Made by a program: the position numbers and the translations under genes | Origin: Neorhizobium galegae bv. orientalis str. HAMBI 540 | GTDB lineage: Bacteria > Pseudomonadota > Alphaproteobacteria > Rhizobiales > Rhizobiaceae | Assembly (NCBI RefSeq): GCF_000731315.1 | Contig: NZ_HG938353.1 | Location: forward strand, 3,906,001 to 3,970,000 | Direction of reading: 5' to 3' | DNA length: 64,000 nucleotides | Shown here: positions 28,279 to 37,023 of the stretch, one piece after another | Position numbering within the stretch: the stretch's first letter is position 1 | Layout: the number at the start of each line of letters is the position of its first letter | Notes under the pieces: model-generated | The model's database searches: none | What the model saw: the letters and a program-made list of their open reading frames with translations, nothing else | Told to the model about the DNA's origin: nothing

Positions 28279-29334
28279 TCAGTCGCCGAAAACCACGCCG
28301 TCGAAAAGCTTGCGCGCCGTGCGCAGCACCGCCGCACGATGGACTTCGCCATCCTTCATGGTGGCGATGACGCTCATCTCGCCGGTCGGATGCTCGATCG
28401 ACAGCAGCTTCTCGTCGCCTTCCGGAATGACGGCCAGTTCCGAAGCCGGGCCTTCCGGCAGAAGGCAGGCGGTCGCAACGCTGACAGCGCCGAGCACGCC
28501 GATCGCGTCATGGCACGTATGCGGGATGAAGGTGCGGGTCGAGATCACCCCGCCCGCCGTCGGTGCAGAGACCATGGTCATCTTCGGCACGGATTTCTTG
28601 GTAACGTCGCCGAGGTTCATCATCGGCCCGGCTTTCAGCCGGATCGCCTCCAGCTTGGCGCGCAGTTCCTGGTTCGCTTCGAGATCCTTCGGGCTCTCGG
28701 TGCCGGTAATGCCGAGCACATCGCCGCGCATGACGACGCAAGGCATGCCGTTGTCGATCAGCGTGCAGGCAATGCCTTCGATCACGTCGACCGCATTTCC
28801 GGTCGGCAGCAGCGCCCCGCAGGAGGAACCCGCCGTATCCGCAAACACGATCGGCACCGGCGCGGAGGTTCCCGGCACGCCGTCGATCCGGGCATCGCCC
28901 TTGTAGGTCACCTCGCCGCCGGGCGTTTCGATCGTCGCGATGGCGATTTGCCCGGTATTTTCCATGAAGATCGAGACTTCGGTCTTTTCGCCCTTGACCG
29001 GCACCAGCCCGCGCTCGATGGCGAAAGGCCCGATGCCGGCGAGGATATTGCCGCAGTTCTGTGCGTCGGTGACGATCGGTTGATCGACAAAGACCTGCAG
29101 GAAGAGATAATCGACATCGACCCCTTCCCGCTCGGATTTCCGAATCACCGCCACCTTGGAGGTCAGCGGATGGGCGCCGCCCATGCCGTCGATCTGGCGG
29201 GGATCGGGCGATCCCATCACCCGCAGCAGGAAATTGTCGCGATCGGCCGGCAGGTCCGAGGCGAGGAAATAGCCGCCCTTGGAGGTGCCGCCCCGCATCC
29301 ACATGCAACGGACGCCGGTTTCAGTTTCACTCAT
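28279..29334 (-). CDS. galD: 4-oxalomesaconate tautomerase (PrpF family)
   Basis: A 351-aa PrpF-type isomerase with the diaminopimelate-epimerase fold. The family opening CMWMRGGTSKGGYF is at residues 10-23, DAQNCGNILAGIGPFAIE at about 100, and a GSSCGALLPTG segment near 170. GalD enzymes interconvert keto and enol forms of 4-oxalomesaconate after gallate ring cleavage. Its position among GalB-like and LigK/GalC-like genes supports that role over the methylcitrate-pathway PrpF role. AGAAGGGAGATCGAG precedes the start. Confidence 0.88.
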   Translation of the reverse strand: MSETETGVRCMWMRGGTSKGGYFLASDLPADRDNFLLRVMGSPDPRQIDGMGGAHPLTSKVAVIRKSEREGVDVDYLFLQVFVDQPIVTDAQNCGNILAGIGPFAIERGLVPVKGEKTEVSIFMENTGQIAIATIETPGGEVTYKGDARIDGVPGTSAPVPIVFADTAGSSCGALLPTGNAVDVIEGIACTLIDNGMPCVVMRGDVLGITGTESPKDLEANQELRAKLEAIRLKAGPMMNLGDVTKKSVPKMTMVSAPTAGGVISTRTFIPHTCHDAIGVLGAVSVATACLLPEGPASELAVIPEGDEKLLSIEHPTGEMSVIATMKDGEVHRAAVLRTARKLFDGVVFGD

Positions 29335-29387
29335 CTCGATCTCCCTTCTTCTCCCCAGCGGGGAAAAGAGAAAACGGCCTCCATCGC

Positions 29388-30059
29388 TCAGATATACTTC
29401 AAGCCTTTTTCGGCGAGCTTGCCGCGCATGTCATAGATATCGAGGCCGAGTTCACCGGCGGCAAGCCGCTTGCGCTTGTCTTCTTCAGCGGCGACACGGG
29501 CTTCCGCCTTCTTGGCAACCGCTTCGGCCTCCTCGCGGACAACCACGCAGACGCCGTCGTCATCGGCAACGATCACGTCGCCGGGCCGAACATAGGCGCC
29601 AGCGCAAACGACCGGAATATTGACCGAGCCGAGTGTCTCCTTGACCGTGCCCTGAGCATAGACGGCCTTCGACCAGACCGGGAATTTCATCTGGGTCAGA
29701 TCGACCACGTCACGCACGCCGGCATCGATGATCAAGCCCCTGCAGCCGCGCGCCTGGGCGGAGGTCGCAAGCAGGTCGCCGAAATAACCGTCTTCGCAGG
29801 GGCTGGTCGGAGCGAGAAGCAGGATGTCGCCGGCCTTCAACTGCTCGATCGCCACATGCAGCATCCAGTTGTCGCCCGGAGGCGCCGAGATGGTGACGGC
29901 GCTCGCCGCAAGGCGCGCACCCGGATAGATCGGCCGCATGTAGCTGGCGAGCAGGCCCTTGCGGCCCTGCGCTTCATGCACCGTGGCGACACCGCAGGCG
30001 GCCAGCCGGTCGATGACCGACTGATCCGCGCGCTCGATATTCTGGACGACGACGACCAT
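29388..30059 (-). CDS. ligK: 4-carboxy-4-hydroxy-2-oxoadipate aldolase / oxaloacetate decarboxylase (RraA family)
   Basis: A 223-aa class II aldolase of the HMG/CHA family (RraA fold). It should split 4-carboxy-4-hydroxy-2-oxoadipate into pyruvate and oxaloacetate. Diagnostic are [19 protein letters not shown] at about residues 98-116, with the arginine and Asp of GVRD after it, and [16 protein letters not shown] at about 160. The start at 30059 is chosen because AGGAGG lies 9 bp upstream. It lies directly after the GalB-like gene. GalC and LigK are equivalent names for this activity. Confidence 0.9.
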   Translation of the reverse strand: MVVVVQNIERADQSVIDRLAACGVATVHEAQGRKGLLASYMRPIYPGARLAASAVTISAPPGDNWMLHVAIEQLKAGDILLLAPTSPCEDGYFGDLLATSAQARGCRGLIIDAGVRDVVDLTQMKFPVWSKAVYAQGTVKETLGSVNIPVVCAGAYVRPGDVIVADDDGVCVVVREEAEAVAKKAEARVAAEEDKRKRLAAGELGLDIYDMRGKLAEKGLKYI

Positions 30060-30075
30060 CAGAGTCCGCCTCCTA

Positions 30076-30804
30076 TCAAAGTTCGTCGACGGTACGCGGG
30101 AAGACCGACTGGAAGCCTTCCGCATGGGTCGACTTGCGTCCGCTGGCCTGGCCGCCGGAATTGCGCATGAAGTGGTTGCCGCGGTTCTCGGCGACGTTCT
30201 TGTAGAAGTGCCAGAGATGTTCCTGACCTTCCATGCACTGGATGGCCGCCCACTTCTTTTCCCAGACGGGAGAGATGTCGAGGAAGACGTCCGGCTTCCA
30301 TTCCATCTGCTCGGTCTGGTGCGGCTCGAACAGGTAGAGCTGCGGCGCCCCAAGAATCTTTTCGCCCGGATTGTGGCCCCAGGCCTGGGCGATCATCCGG
30401 GCCTCGATCGCAACCTGCGTCGCGTACATGTGGTCGGTATTGTAGGGGTCCCACTTGGAATGGGAGAGCATGAATTCCGGCTGCACCTTGCGGATCACGT
30501 CGACCAGCTTGAACTTGGCGTCCTGGTCGACGACCAGCGGATAGTCGCCGAGGTCGAAGAACTGGATGTCGGTGACATCTAGCGCTTTTGCCGCGTTCTC
30601 CGCCTCCTTGCGGCGCTCGGTCTTCACCTTTTCGAGCGTCATGCCCGGGTTCTTCCAGAGCTTGGCGCTTTCGCCGCGCTCGCCATAGGACAGGCAGATG
30701 ACGGTGACGTCGTAGCCCTTTTCCTCGTGAAGCGCGATCGCGCCGCCGCAACGCCAGACGAAATCCGCCGAATGGGCGCTGATGACCAATGCTGTCTTTG
30801 CCAT
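30076..30804 (-). CDS. galB: 4-oxalomesaconate hydratase, PIG-L family (GalB-like)
   Basis: A 242-aa PIG-L/LmbE-fold zinc protein. The metal ligands are H11 and D14 in [10 protein letters not shown] and a distal histidine in DPYNTDHMY near 122. [10 protein letters not shown] and LSYGERGES are characteristic of GalB, which hydrates 4-oxalomesaconate rather than deacetylating sugars. The neighbours (tautomerase, CHA aldolase) fit this exactly. It starts 15 bp after the VOC dioxygenase stop. Confidence 0.9.
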   Translation of the reverse strand: MAKTALVISAHSADFVWRCGGAIALHEEKGYDVTVICLSYGERGESAKLWKNPGMTLEKVKTERRKEAENAAKALDVTDIQFFDLGDYPLVVDQDAKFKLVDVIRKVQPEFMLSHSKWDPYNTDHMYATQVAIEARMIAQAWGHNPGEKILGAPQLYLFEPHQTEQMEWKPDVFLDISPVWEKKWAAIQCMEGQEHLWHFYKNVAENRGNHFMRNSGGQASGRKSTHAEGFQSVFPRTVDEL

Positions 30805-30819
30805 GGGATGCCTCTTGAC

Positions 30820-31776
30820 TTACTTGTGTGCCACCGGCGGCGTGCCGTGCGTGTGAAAGGTTTCGATCGTCTTCATCCCCCAGGCCTGGCCCTTCTTGCG
30901 GTCGGCTTCGGTCCAGACGACCGGCTTCCAGTCGGGACGAAGGATCAGTCGCGCACCTGCATTGGCGAGCTCGACGCGGTTGCCTGCAGGCTCCCAGACA
31001 TACAGGAAGAACGTGCCCTGGATCGCATGCTTGTGCGGGCCGGATTCGATGTGAACGCCGTTTTCCAGGAAGATGTCCGCGGCGCGCAGGATGTCCTCGC
31101 GCTGGTCGCAGGCATAGGTGACATGGTGGAAACGGCCATGCGAGCCGGTATGGTCCTCGGAGCAGGCAAGGTCATAGGTCTTGTTGTTGATGGTGAACCA
31201 GCAGCCGCCGAGGCGGCCGTTGTCGAGCTGGATCATTTCGGTGACCCGGCTGCCGAGCGCCGTGGTCATGAATTCACGGATCAGGCTGACATCGGCGGCA
31301 AGCAGGTTGACGTGGTCGAGGCGGCGTGGGCTCGCGCCGCGACCGTGGTAACGCTGGGCGATGTTCTTGAGCGCCGGCTTTTCTTCCGGCGGCGCCACAT
31401 ATTCCCTGGTATCCCAATAGAGCTCGAACAGATGGCCGTCGGGGCTCTTGAACTGATAGGCCCGGCCGTGACCGAGGTCGCCTTCCGTCCAGCCGACGCC
31501 CCAGCCCTTTTCCTCGATTACCTTGACGCGGCGTTCCAGTGCTTCGGCTGACGACGTACGATAGGCGATGTGGCCGACACCGGTGGTATGATGTCTGGTG
31601 AGCTTCAGCGTGTGGAATTCGTAGTCGTCATAGGCGCGCAGGTAGACGCTGTCGCCCTCGCGGCCACTTTCGGTCAACCCGTAGACGCGGGTGAAGAAGT
31701 CGAGCGACTCGTCGAAACGGTCTGAGTAAAGCTCGACGTGGCCGAGATGGGCGACATCATAACAGGGTTCGGTCAT
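30820..31776 (-). CDS. VOC-family extradiol ring-cleavage dioxygenase (catechol 2,3-dioxygenase type)
   Basis: A 318-aa two-domain type I extradiol dioxygenase. The C-terminal module keeps the iron ligands: H155 (LDHVNLL), H217 or H218 (RFHHVTY) and E269 (GNRVEL), with the HKHAIQGTFFLYVWEPAG active-site stretch. It is first in an operon whose next genes degrade 4-oxalomesaconate, so it probably cleaves gallate, 3-O-methylgallate or protocatechuate between or beside the hydroxyls. Known gallate dioxygenases (GalA, DesB) and LigAB are of the unrelated LigB type. AGGAAAAGCC precedes the ATG. The substrate is inference; the family call is firm. Confidence 0.87.
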   Translation of the reverse strand: MTEPCYDVAHLGHVELYSDRFDESLDFFTRVYGLTESGREGDSVYLRAYDDYEFHTLKLTRHHTTGVGHIAYRTSSAEALERRVKVIEEKGWGVGWTEGDLGHGRAYQFKSPDGHLFELYWDTREYVAPPEEKPALKNIAQRYHGRGASPRRLDHVNLLAADVSLIREFMTTALGSRVTEMIQLDNGRLGGCWFTINNKTYDLACSEDHTGSHGRFHHVTYACDQREDILRAADIFLENGVHIESGPHKHAIQGTFFLYVWEPAGNRVELANAGARLILRPDWKPVVWTEADRKKGQAWGMKTIETFHTHGTPPVAHK

Positions 31777-32055
31777 GGCTTTTCCTAGATGATCGATCTA
31801 TCGCGCCCGGCGGACAGGCGCATCTCCTCCAAAAATCGAGCCCGCGTCCTCCACTCCAACACGGCCGGCGCATGGGCACCGCAGCTTGGCATGAAGACAT
31901 AAAAGCAGATCGGCAGCCTGACGAATAGGTTCTGCTGACGCGGCATAAGTTTTGGTTGAGATCAGGGAAAAGCGGCTCGGCAAATGGCGAGCGAAGACGG
32001 GGCTTTAAGTCCCGAAGGAAACGGCGCGACGGCAGGACCGCCGCGCCGGAAGACA
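31777..32055. promoter_or_regulatory. upstream region of the VOC/gal-type operon
   Basis: A 279-bp gap between TerC and the dioxygenase operon. It must hold the operon promoter. An inverted repeat TAGAT-N5-ATCTA at 31786-31800 lies 10-24 bp before the dioxygenase start and could be an operator or affect translation. No GTATAC core is present, so control by the GntR proteins is not evident. The end next to TerC contains a hairpin (32022-32048). Confidence 0.4.
32022..32048 (-). terminator. probable terminator downstream of terC
   Basis: An 11-bp stem (32022-32032 with 32038-32048, one G-U pair, 5-nt loop) just after the TerC stop. On the minus strand it is followed by GTTTCCTTC, a weak U-rich tail. 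Confidence 0.55.
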
Positions 32056-32709
32056 TTACCCGCCGATATAGGGCGCAACTTCATGAAAGCCGCGCCAGAT
32101 CATTTCGAGCGCGACGTAAAGGATGACGGCGAGACCGACATAGGCAATCCAGCGATGCTTGTTGAGCAGGCGGGCGATGAAGCTTGCGGCGATACCCATC
32201 AGCGCGATCGACAGGACCAGGCCAAAAATCAGCACGCCCGGATGTTCGTGGGCGGCACCGGCAACGGCGAGCACGTTGTCGAGCGACATGGAGACGTCGG
32301 CAATGACGATCTGCCAGGCGGCCTGGGCGAAAGTCTTGCGCGGAGCCCCGCCGGCAACCGTGCCGTCGGCGTTGAGGTCGGCCTCCTGGAGCGCTTCGCT
32401 GGCTTCATCCTCATGATGATGCGGCGTGCGCAGTTCCCGCCACATCTTCCAGCAAACCCAGAGAAGCAGGACACCGCCGGCCAGCAGCAGGCCTACGATC
32501 TGCAAGAGCTGGGTCGTGGCAAGCGCGAAACCGATACGCAGCACGGTGGCCGCGATGATACCGACCAGAATGGCTTTGGACCGCTGTTCCTTCGGCAGGC
32601 CGGCAGCCGCGAGACCGATGACGATCGCGTTGTCCCCGGCCAGCACGAGGTCGATCATGATAACCTGCAGGAGGGCGGACAACGCCTCCGGCGTAAAGAA
32701 TTCCATCAT
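32056..32709 (-). CDS. TerC family integral membrane protein
   Basis: A 217-aa inner-membrane protein of the TerC/YjbE family, linked to tellurite resistance and metal (manganese) export. The family opening LLQVIMIDLVLAGDNAIVIG (about residues 14-33), with its conserved Asp and Asn in the membrane, is repeated in the second half as VIADVSMSLDNVLAVAGA. About seven spans are seen, and a charged loop HHHEDEASEALQE at about 97-109 may bind metal. It stands alone between the aromatic operon and an ABC operon. Confidence 0.92.
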   Translation of the reverse strand: MMEFFTPEALSALLQVIMIDLVLAGDNAIVIGLAAAGLPKEQRSKAILVGIIAATVLRIGFALATTQLLQIVGLLLAGGVLLLWVCWKMWRELRTPHHHEDEASEALQEADLNADGTVAGGAPRKTFAQAAWQIVIADVSMSLDNVLAVAGAAHEHPGVLIFGLVLSIALMGIAASFIARLLNKHRWIAYVGLAVILYVALEMIWRGFHEVAPYIGG

Positions 32710-33087
32710 TTGGCACCCAATCTCTTAAAAGGCGGGAGTGCCCGCGTGTGGACCGAGACGAACTTGAGACGCTCACGACCTGCATTCCGCCTGCCGTAGG
32801 TCACCGCCGTTGTCGTCACATGATTTCCACAAACACCAGGCACCCAAGTTGGACTAATCCAGTCCGACATCACAGCTCAGAGATGAACTGTCAGAGGGGC
32901 CCGGTCCTGGTGGCCTGAGATTTAGCGGCATGATTGCAGAAACTCAAGTGGCGAGTTTATGAAACGGCCCGGAATAGCGCTATTTCCGGCCGGATCGTTG
33001 ACGATCCGTTGCAATTCCGCCCCGTAATACAGATGCAGGTGGCGGCCGGTCTTGCGGCCGCCACCTGAGATTACGCCGCGCCTTGGA
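32710..33087. other. intergenic region upstream of terC and downstream of the ABC operon
   Basis: A 378-bp non-coding stretch. The TerC promoter must lie here. A small inverted repeat GGACT/AGTCC around 32851-32865 and the terminator-like hairpin at 33036-33067 are the only structures noticed. TerC genes are sometimes preceded by a manganese riboswitch, but its conserved segments were not found. Confidence 0.4.
33036..33067 (-). terminator. hairpin terminator after the peptide-type ABC operon
   Basis: A 13-bp perfect GC-rich stem (33036-33048 with 33055-33067, 6-nt loop), 21 bp beyond the stop of the last permease gene. It lacks a strong T-tract on the minus strand, so termination may be partial or Rho-assisted. 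Confidence 0.6.
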
Positions 33088-33969
33088 CTACGAAAGGGTC
33101 GGGTCGAGCTTGTCGCGCAGCCAGTCGCCGACGATGCTGATCGACAGCGTGGTCAGCATGATCACCACCGAAGGAGCGAGCATGATCCACGGCGCGCGGG
33201 TCAGGTATTCGCGGCCGAAGCCGACCATGTTGCCAAGGCTCGTTTCCGGCGGCTGCACGCCGAGGCCGAGGAAGGAAAGACCGCTTTCCATCAGGATGAT
33301 TTCCGGGAAAGTCAGCGTCATCGAGACGATTAGGGTCGAGGCGACGTTCGGCAGGATGTGATGGAAATAGACGCGCGCCGGCGTCGCGCCGAGCTGCACG
33401 ACGGAGGCCGCATATCCCTGAGAGCTTGCCGAGATCGCCAGGCCGCGGGCGATGCGGGCGTAACGTTCCCAACCGTAGAACCCCATGAGGCAGACGAGCA
33501 GCACCATGGAGGAGCCGAAGAAGGCGAGCACGGCGAGCGACATGATCAGGAACGGCAATGCTGCCTGGAAATCGGCAAGCACCAGCACGAGATGCTCGAC
33601 CGCACCCCGGAACTGGGCTGCCGCGAAGCCCAGCGCCGTGCCGAACACCGCAGATAGGATCGTGGCGCCAAAGGCGATGATCAGCGACACCCGGACCGAC
33701 TGGAGGAGACGTGAAAGCACGTCACGACCGAGTTCGTCGGTGCCGAGCAGGTGCTTGAGAGCGCCCGGATGGGAAAGGCGGCTCGACAGGTCCATGGCGG
33801 TGATGTTGTAGGGGCGGATCTGGTCGGCAAAAATGGCAACCACCACCACGGCCGCCAGCCAGAGAATGCCGATACCGACGGTGAACGGCACGTTGCGACG
33901 CAGGCGCGTGATGAGCGTCGCATACCAGCCCGGCGTCCGCGCGGTTTCCGACAGATTGATCGTAGCCAT
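33088..33969 (-). CDS. peptide/nickel-type ABC transporter permease (DppC family)
   Basis: A 293-aa inner-membrane permease with an N-terminal span (about residues 30-50), the DppC-type LLGTDELGRDVLSRLL segment near 75-90 and the EAA loop YAASVVQLGATPARVYFHHILPN split near 200-220. It is the last gene of a five-gene importer unit on the minus strand (binding protein, two ATPases, two permeases). The peptide-type fold also carries opines, sugars and other small solutes, so the ligand is unknown. Confidence 0.92.
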   Translation of the reverse strand: MATINLSETARTPGWYATLITRLRRNVPFTVGIGILWLAAVVVVAIFADQIRPYNITAMDLSSRLSHPGALKHLLGTDELGRDVLSRLLQSVRVSLIIAFGATILSAVFGTALGFAAAQFRGAVEHLVLVLADFQAALPFLIMSLAVLAFFGSSMVLLVCLMGFYGWERYARIARGLAISASSQGYAASVVQLGATPARVYFHHILPNVASTLIVSMTLTFPEIILMESGLSFLGLGVQPPETSLGNMVGFGREYLTRAPWIMLAPSVVIMLTTLSISIVGDWLRDKLDPTLS

Positions 33970-33981
33970 ATCTCTTTATCC

Positions 33982-34908
33982 TCAATGCGCCGCGTTTGAG
34001 CGAAGGCGGGGGTCGAGCCAGCCGTAGAGCAGGTCGACGACGAGGTTCGAAACCACCATTGCTGCGGCGATGATCAGCAGGATGCACTGGACGACCGCGA
34101 GGTCGCGGTTGCTGACCGAGACGATCAGCAGGCGGCCGATGCCCGGCCACGAGAAGATCGATTCGACCACCACGGCGCCGGCGATCAGCGAGCCGACCAT
34201 GAAGCCGACGATCGTCACGATCGGCACGGCCGCGTTCGGCAGCGCATGGTTCCAGACCACGTCGCCCCATTTCAGGCCCTTGGCGGAAGCGGTGCGGATA
34301 TAGGGCTGACCCATCACCTCGATCATGGCGCTGCGCGAGAAACGGGCGAGGATGCCGATACCGCCGATGCTCATGGTCACCGTCGGCAGAATGCCGTGCA
34401 CCCAGGTGTCCTGACCACCGGATGGCAGCACGCCGAGGATGACCGCGAAGATCAGCACCAGGAGGAGGCCCATCACGAAGGACGGGATCGTGAAGCCGAG
34501 CACCGCAAGCAGGATCACGCCACGATCGGCAAAGCTCTGGCGATGCAGCGCCGCGTAGACGCCCGCCGGAATGCCGAACACCAGCTTGAGAAGCAGCGCC
34601 GGCAGGGTGAGCTGCAGCGTCGCGGGCAGGCGCTGCAGCACCAGATCCAGCGCCGACGCCTTGTCACGCATCGACACGCCGAAATCGCCGGTGAAGATCG
34701 ATTTGATATAGGCGAGGTATTGGATCCAGAGCGGCTGGTCGAGCCCCCAGGAACGACGGAACGCATCGACGGCTTCCTGCGGCACATCCGGGCCGAGCAT
34801 GACCTGCGCCGGGTCTCCCGACATGCGCAGCACGACGAAGGCGAAGGTGACGACGGCAAAGATGGTGATCATTGCCCGTAGCAGTCGGACGGCTATGAAG
34901 CGGATCAT
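33982..34908 (-). CDS. peptide/nickel-type ABC transporter permease (DppB family)
   Basis: A 308-aa permease. The DppB-type N-terminus (VRLLRAMITIFAVVTFAFVVL) and periplasmic loop with GDPAQVMLGPD come first, then six spans and the EAA motif YIRTASAKGLKWGDVVWNHAL near 220-240. It pairs with the DppC-type gene that starts 12 bp after its stop. It forms the membrane channel of the region 5 importer. Confidence 0.93.
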   Translation of the reverse strand: MIRFIAVRLLRAMITIFAVVTFAFVVLRMSGDPAQVMLGPDVPQEAVDAFRRSWGLDQPLWIQYLAYIKSIFTGDFGVSMRDKASALDLVLQRLPATLQLTLPALLLKLVFGIPAGVYAALHRQSFADRGVILLAVLGFTIPSFVMGLLLVLIFAVILGVLPSGGQDTWVHGILPTVTMSIGGIGILARFSRSAMIEVMGQPYIRTASAKGLKWGDVVWNHALPNAAVPIVTIVGFMVGSLIAGAVVVESIFSWPGIGRLLIVSVSNRDLAVVQCILLIIAAAMVVSNLVVDLLYGWLDPRLRSNAAH

Positions 34909-34920
34909 CAGGAACTCCTC

Positions 34921-35904
34921 TCAGGCCGCAATCGAGGCGGCTTCGCCGGCCACGACATGGCAGGCGGCCGTGCGACCATTGCCGATTGGGCGGAGCTGCG
35001 GCACGACAGTGCGACAGACGTCCTGCGCCAGCGCGCAACGGGGGTGGAAGGCGCAACCGAGCGGGCGATTGGCCGGATTCGGCGGCTCGCCCTGAAGGAT
35101 GACGCGTCCCTGGAGGATCTTGCCCGGCACCGGCACGCTGGAGACCAGCGCCTTGGTATAGGGATGCTGCGGCGAGTGAAAAATCACGTCGGACGAGGCT
35201 TCCTCGACGATCCGGCCGAGATACATCACCGCCACCCGGTCGGCGATATTGCGCACCACCTTGAGGTCATGGCTGATGAACACCATGGCGACGCCGTTCT
35301 GCTCCTGCAGATCGCGCAGCATGTTGACGACCTGTGCCTGGATGGAGACGTCGAGCGCGGAAACCGGCTCGTCGCAGACCAGAAGCTTGGGACGTGCGGC
35401 AAGCGCGCGGGCGATCACCGCGCGCTGCCGCTGGCCGCCCGACAGTTCGTGAGGGTAGCGCCCGGCCTGATCCGGACGCAGACCGACGGCCGTCATCAAC
35501 TCGGCAACGCGGGCTTCCTGGTGCTGCTTCGGAATGAGCCTGTGGATGTCCAGCGGCTCGCCTATCTGTTTTGCGATCGTCACGCGTCGGTCGAGCGCTG
35601 CCAGCGGATCCTGATAGACGAACTGCATCTTGGCCCGCAGCGCGCGCCATTCCGGCGTCTTCAGGTGCGGCATCGGCTTGCCTTCGAACCGCACTTCTCC
35701 GCCCTGTGCGGCGTCGATGCCGAGCAGCATTCGGCCGAGCGTCGATTTGCCGGACCCCGACTCGCCGACGATCCCAAGCGTCTCGCCAGGCTTCAGCGCC
35801 AGCGAAATGCCGTCCACGGCACGCACCGGATGCGGCTGTGCGAACAGGCCGCGACGGATCTGATAGACGCGAACGAGATTGTCCGCTTCGACAAGGGCGG
35901 TCAT
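34921..35904 (-). CDS. peptide-type ABC transporter ATP-binding protein (DppF-like)
   Basis: A 327-aa ATPase. Walker A GESGSGKST is at about residues 48-56, the signature LSGGQRQRAVIARAL near 155, and Walker B LLVCDEPVSALDV near 175. The C-terminal oligopeptide-ABC extension carries the cysteine-containing GCAFHPRC. Its start overlaps the stop of the companion ATPase by 4 bp. Two different ATPases are normal for this family. Confidence 0.94.
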   Translation of the reverse strand: MTALVEADNLVRVYQIRRGLFAQPHPVRAVDGISLALKPGETLGIVGESGSGKSTLGRMLLGIDAAQGGEVRFEGKPMPHLKTPEWRALRAKMQFVYQDPLAALDRRVTIAKQIGEPLDIHRLIPKQHQEARVAELMTAVGLRPDQAGRYPHELSGGQRQRAVIARALAARPKLLVCDEPVSALDVSIQAQVVNMLRDLQEQNGVAMVFISHDLKVVRNIADRVAVMYLGRIVEEASSDVIFHSPQHPYTKALVSSVPVPGKILQGRVILQGEPPNPANRPLGCAFHPRCALAQDVCRTVVPQLRPIGNGRTAACHVVAGEAASIAA

Positions 35905-36914
35905 TGCAGCATGTCCTCGGTCATTCTGGTTCTTGTCTCGACAGGCTCATTGGCCGGAACCGGCCGGAAGCAGGCGAGCTGCCGGCCGTCGGCCGACGTT
36001 TCGAGCGAAGGGCGCTCGCTCCGACAGGCCTCGACCGCGCGAAAACAGCGCGGCGAAAACGAACAGCCTTCGGGCAGATGTTTCGGGTTCGGAACCGTAC
36101 CGGGGATCGGGATCAGCCGCTGGCGGGGACCGTCGATCCGCGGGATCGCGTCGAAAAGACCGCGTGTATAAGGATGACGCGGCTCGGAGAAAAGCTGAGC
36201 GACGCTGCCTTCCTCGACGATCCGGCCGGCATACATGACGCAGACGCGCTCACAGACCTGGGAAACGGCACCGAGATCGTGGCTGATGAACACCGTCGCC
36301 ATGCCGGTCTCGGCCCGGAGCTGGATCAGCAGGTCGAGGATCTGCGCCTGGATCGTCGCGTCGAGCGCGGTGGTCGGCTCGTCTGCAATCAAGAGGTCCG
36401 GCTCGCCGGCAAGCGCCATGGCGATCATCAGCCGCTGACACTGACCGCCCGAGAATTCGTGGGGATAGAGATCGAAACGGCGGCGGGCATCGGGAATGCC
36501 GACCATGTCCAGCAGCCGCAGCGCCTCTCTTTTGGCCGCATCGCCCCGGAGGCCACGATGCAACGACAGAGCCTCGACGATCTGGCGGCCGATCCTGAGC
36601 ACCGGATTGAGCGAGCTCGACGGGTCCTGGAAGATCATCGCGATCCGGCCGCCGCGCACCCGCTCGAAAACCTCACGGGGACCGCCGGCGAGTTCCTGCC
36701 CATCAAGCTGAACGGAACCGCTGACACTCGCCTTGCCGGGAAGCAGTCCCAGAGCCGCGAGCCACGTCACCGATTTTCCGCATCCCGATTCTCCGACGAG
36801 ACCGACTGCTTCGCCCCGGCCCACATTGAGATCGATGCCGTGCAGAACCTGGACGCCGTCAAAGGCGACCTTCAGGTCACGCAGCTCCACCAGATTGGAC
36901 GATGCTCTATCCAT
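35901..36914 (-). CDS. peptide-type ABC transporter ATP-binding protein (DppD-like)
   Basis: About 337 aa. Walker A GESGCGKS, signature [16 protein letters not shown], Walker [14 protein letters not shown] and the C-terminal GCSFSPRC cysteine extension are all present. The ATG at 36914 is favoured over one 45 bp upstream because AGGAG and GCGGGAT precede it, whereas the upstream ATG has no ribosome binding site. It follows the binding-protein gene by about 110 bp and overlaps the second ATPase by 4 bp. Confidence 0.92.
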   Translation of the reverse strand: MDRASSNLVELRDLKVAFDGVQVLHGIDLNVGRGEAVGLVGESGCGKSVTWLAALGLLPGKASVSGSVQLDGQELAGGPREVFERVRGGRIAMIFQDPSSSLNPVLRIGRQIVEALSLHRGLRGDAAKREALRLLDMVGIPDARRRFDLYPHEFSGGQCQRLMIAMALAGEPDLLIADEPTTALDATIQAQILDLLIQLRAETGMATVFISHDLGAVSQVCERVCVMYAGRIVEEGSVAQLFSEPRHPYTRGLFDAIPRIDGPRQRLIPIPGTVPNPKHLPEGCSFSPRCFRAVEACRSERPSLETSADGRQLACFRPVPANEPVETRTRMTEDMLQ

Positions 36915-37023
36915 ATCCCGCCATACTCCTGCCTTCCGCCGTTTCCGGACCGAAGACATTACCGTTTTGAAAACAGATGCTCCGGCGGCCGCATGGTCGC
37001 CGGAGCAGAGGAGAACAATCCGA

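Noticed and set aside
32710..32960. Manganese (yybP-ykoY) riboswitch ahead of terC
   Set aside because: Looked for because TerC genes can carry it. The conserved segments were not found on the minus strand.
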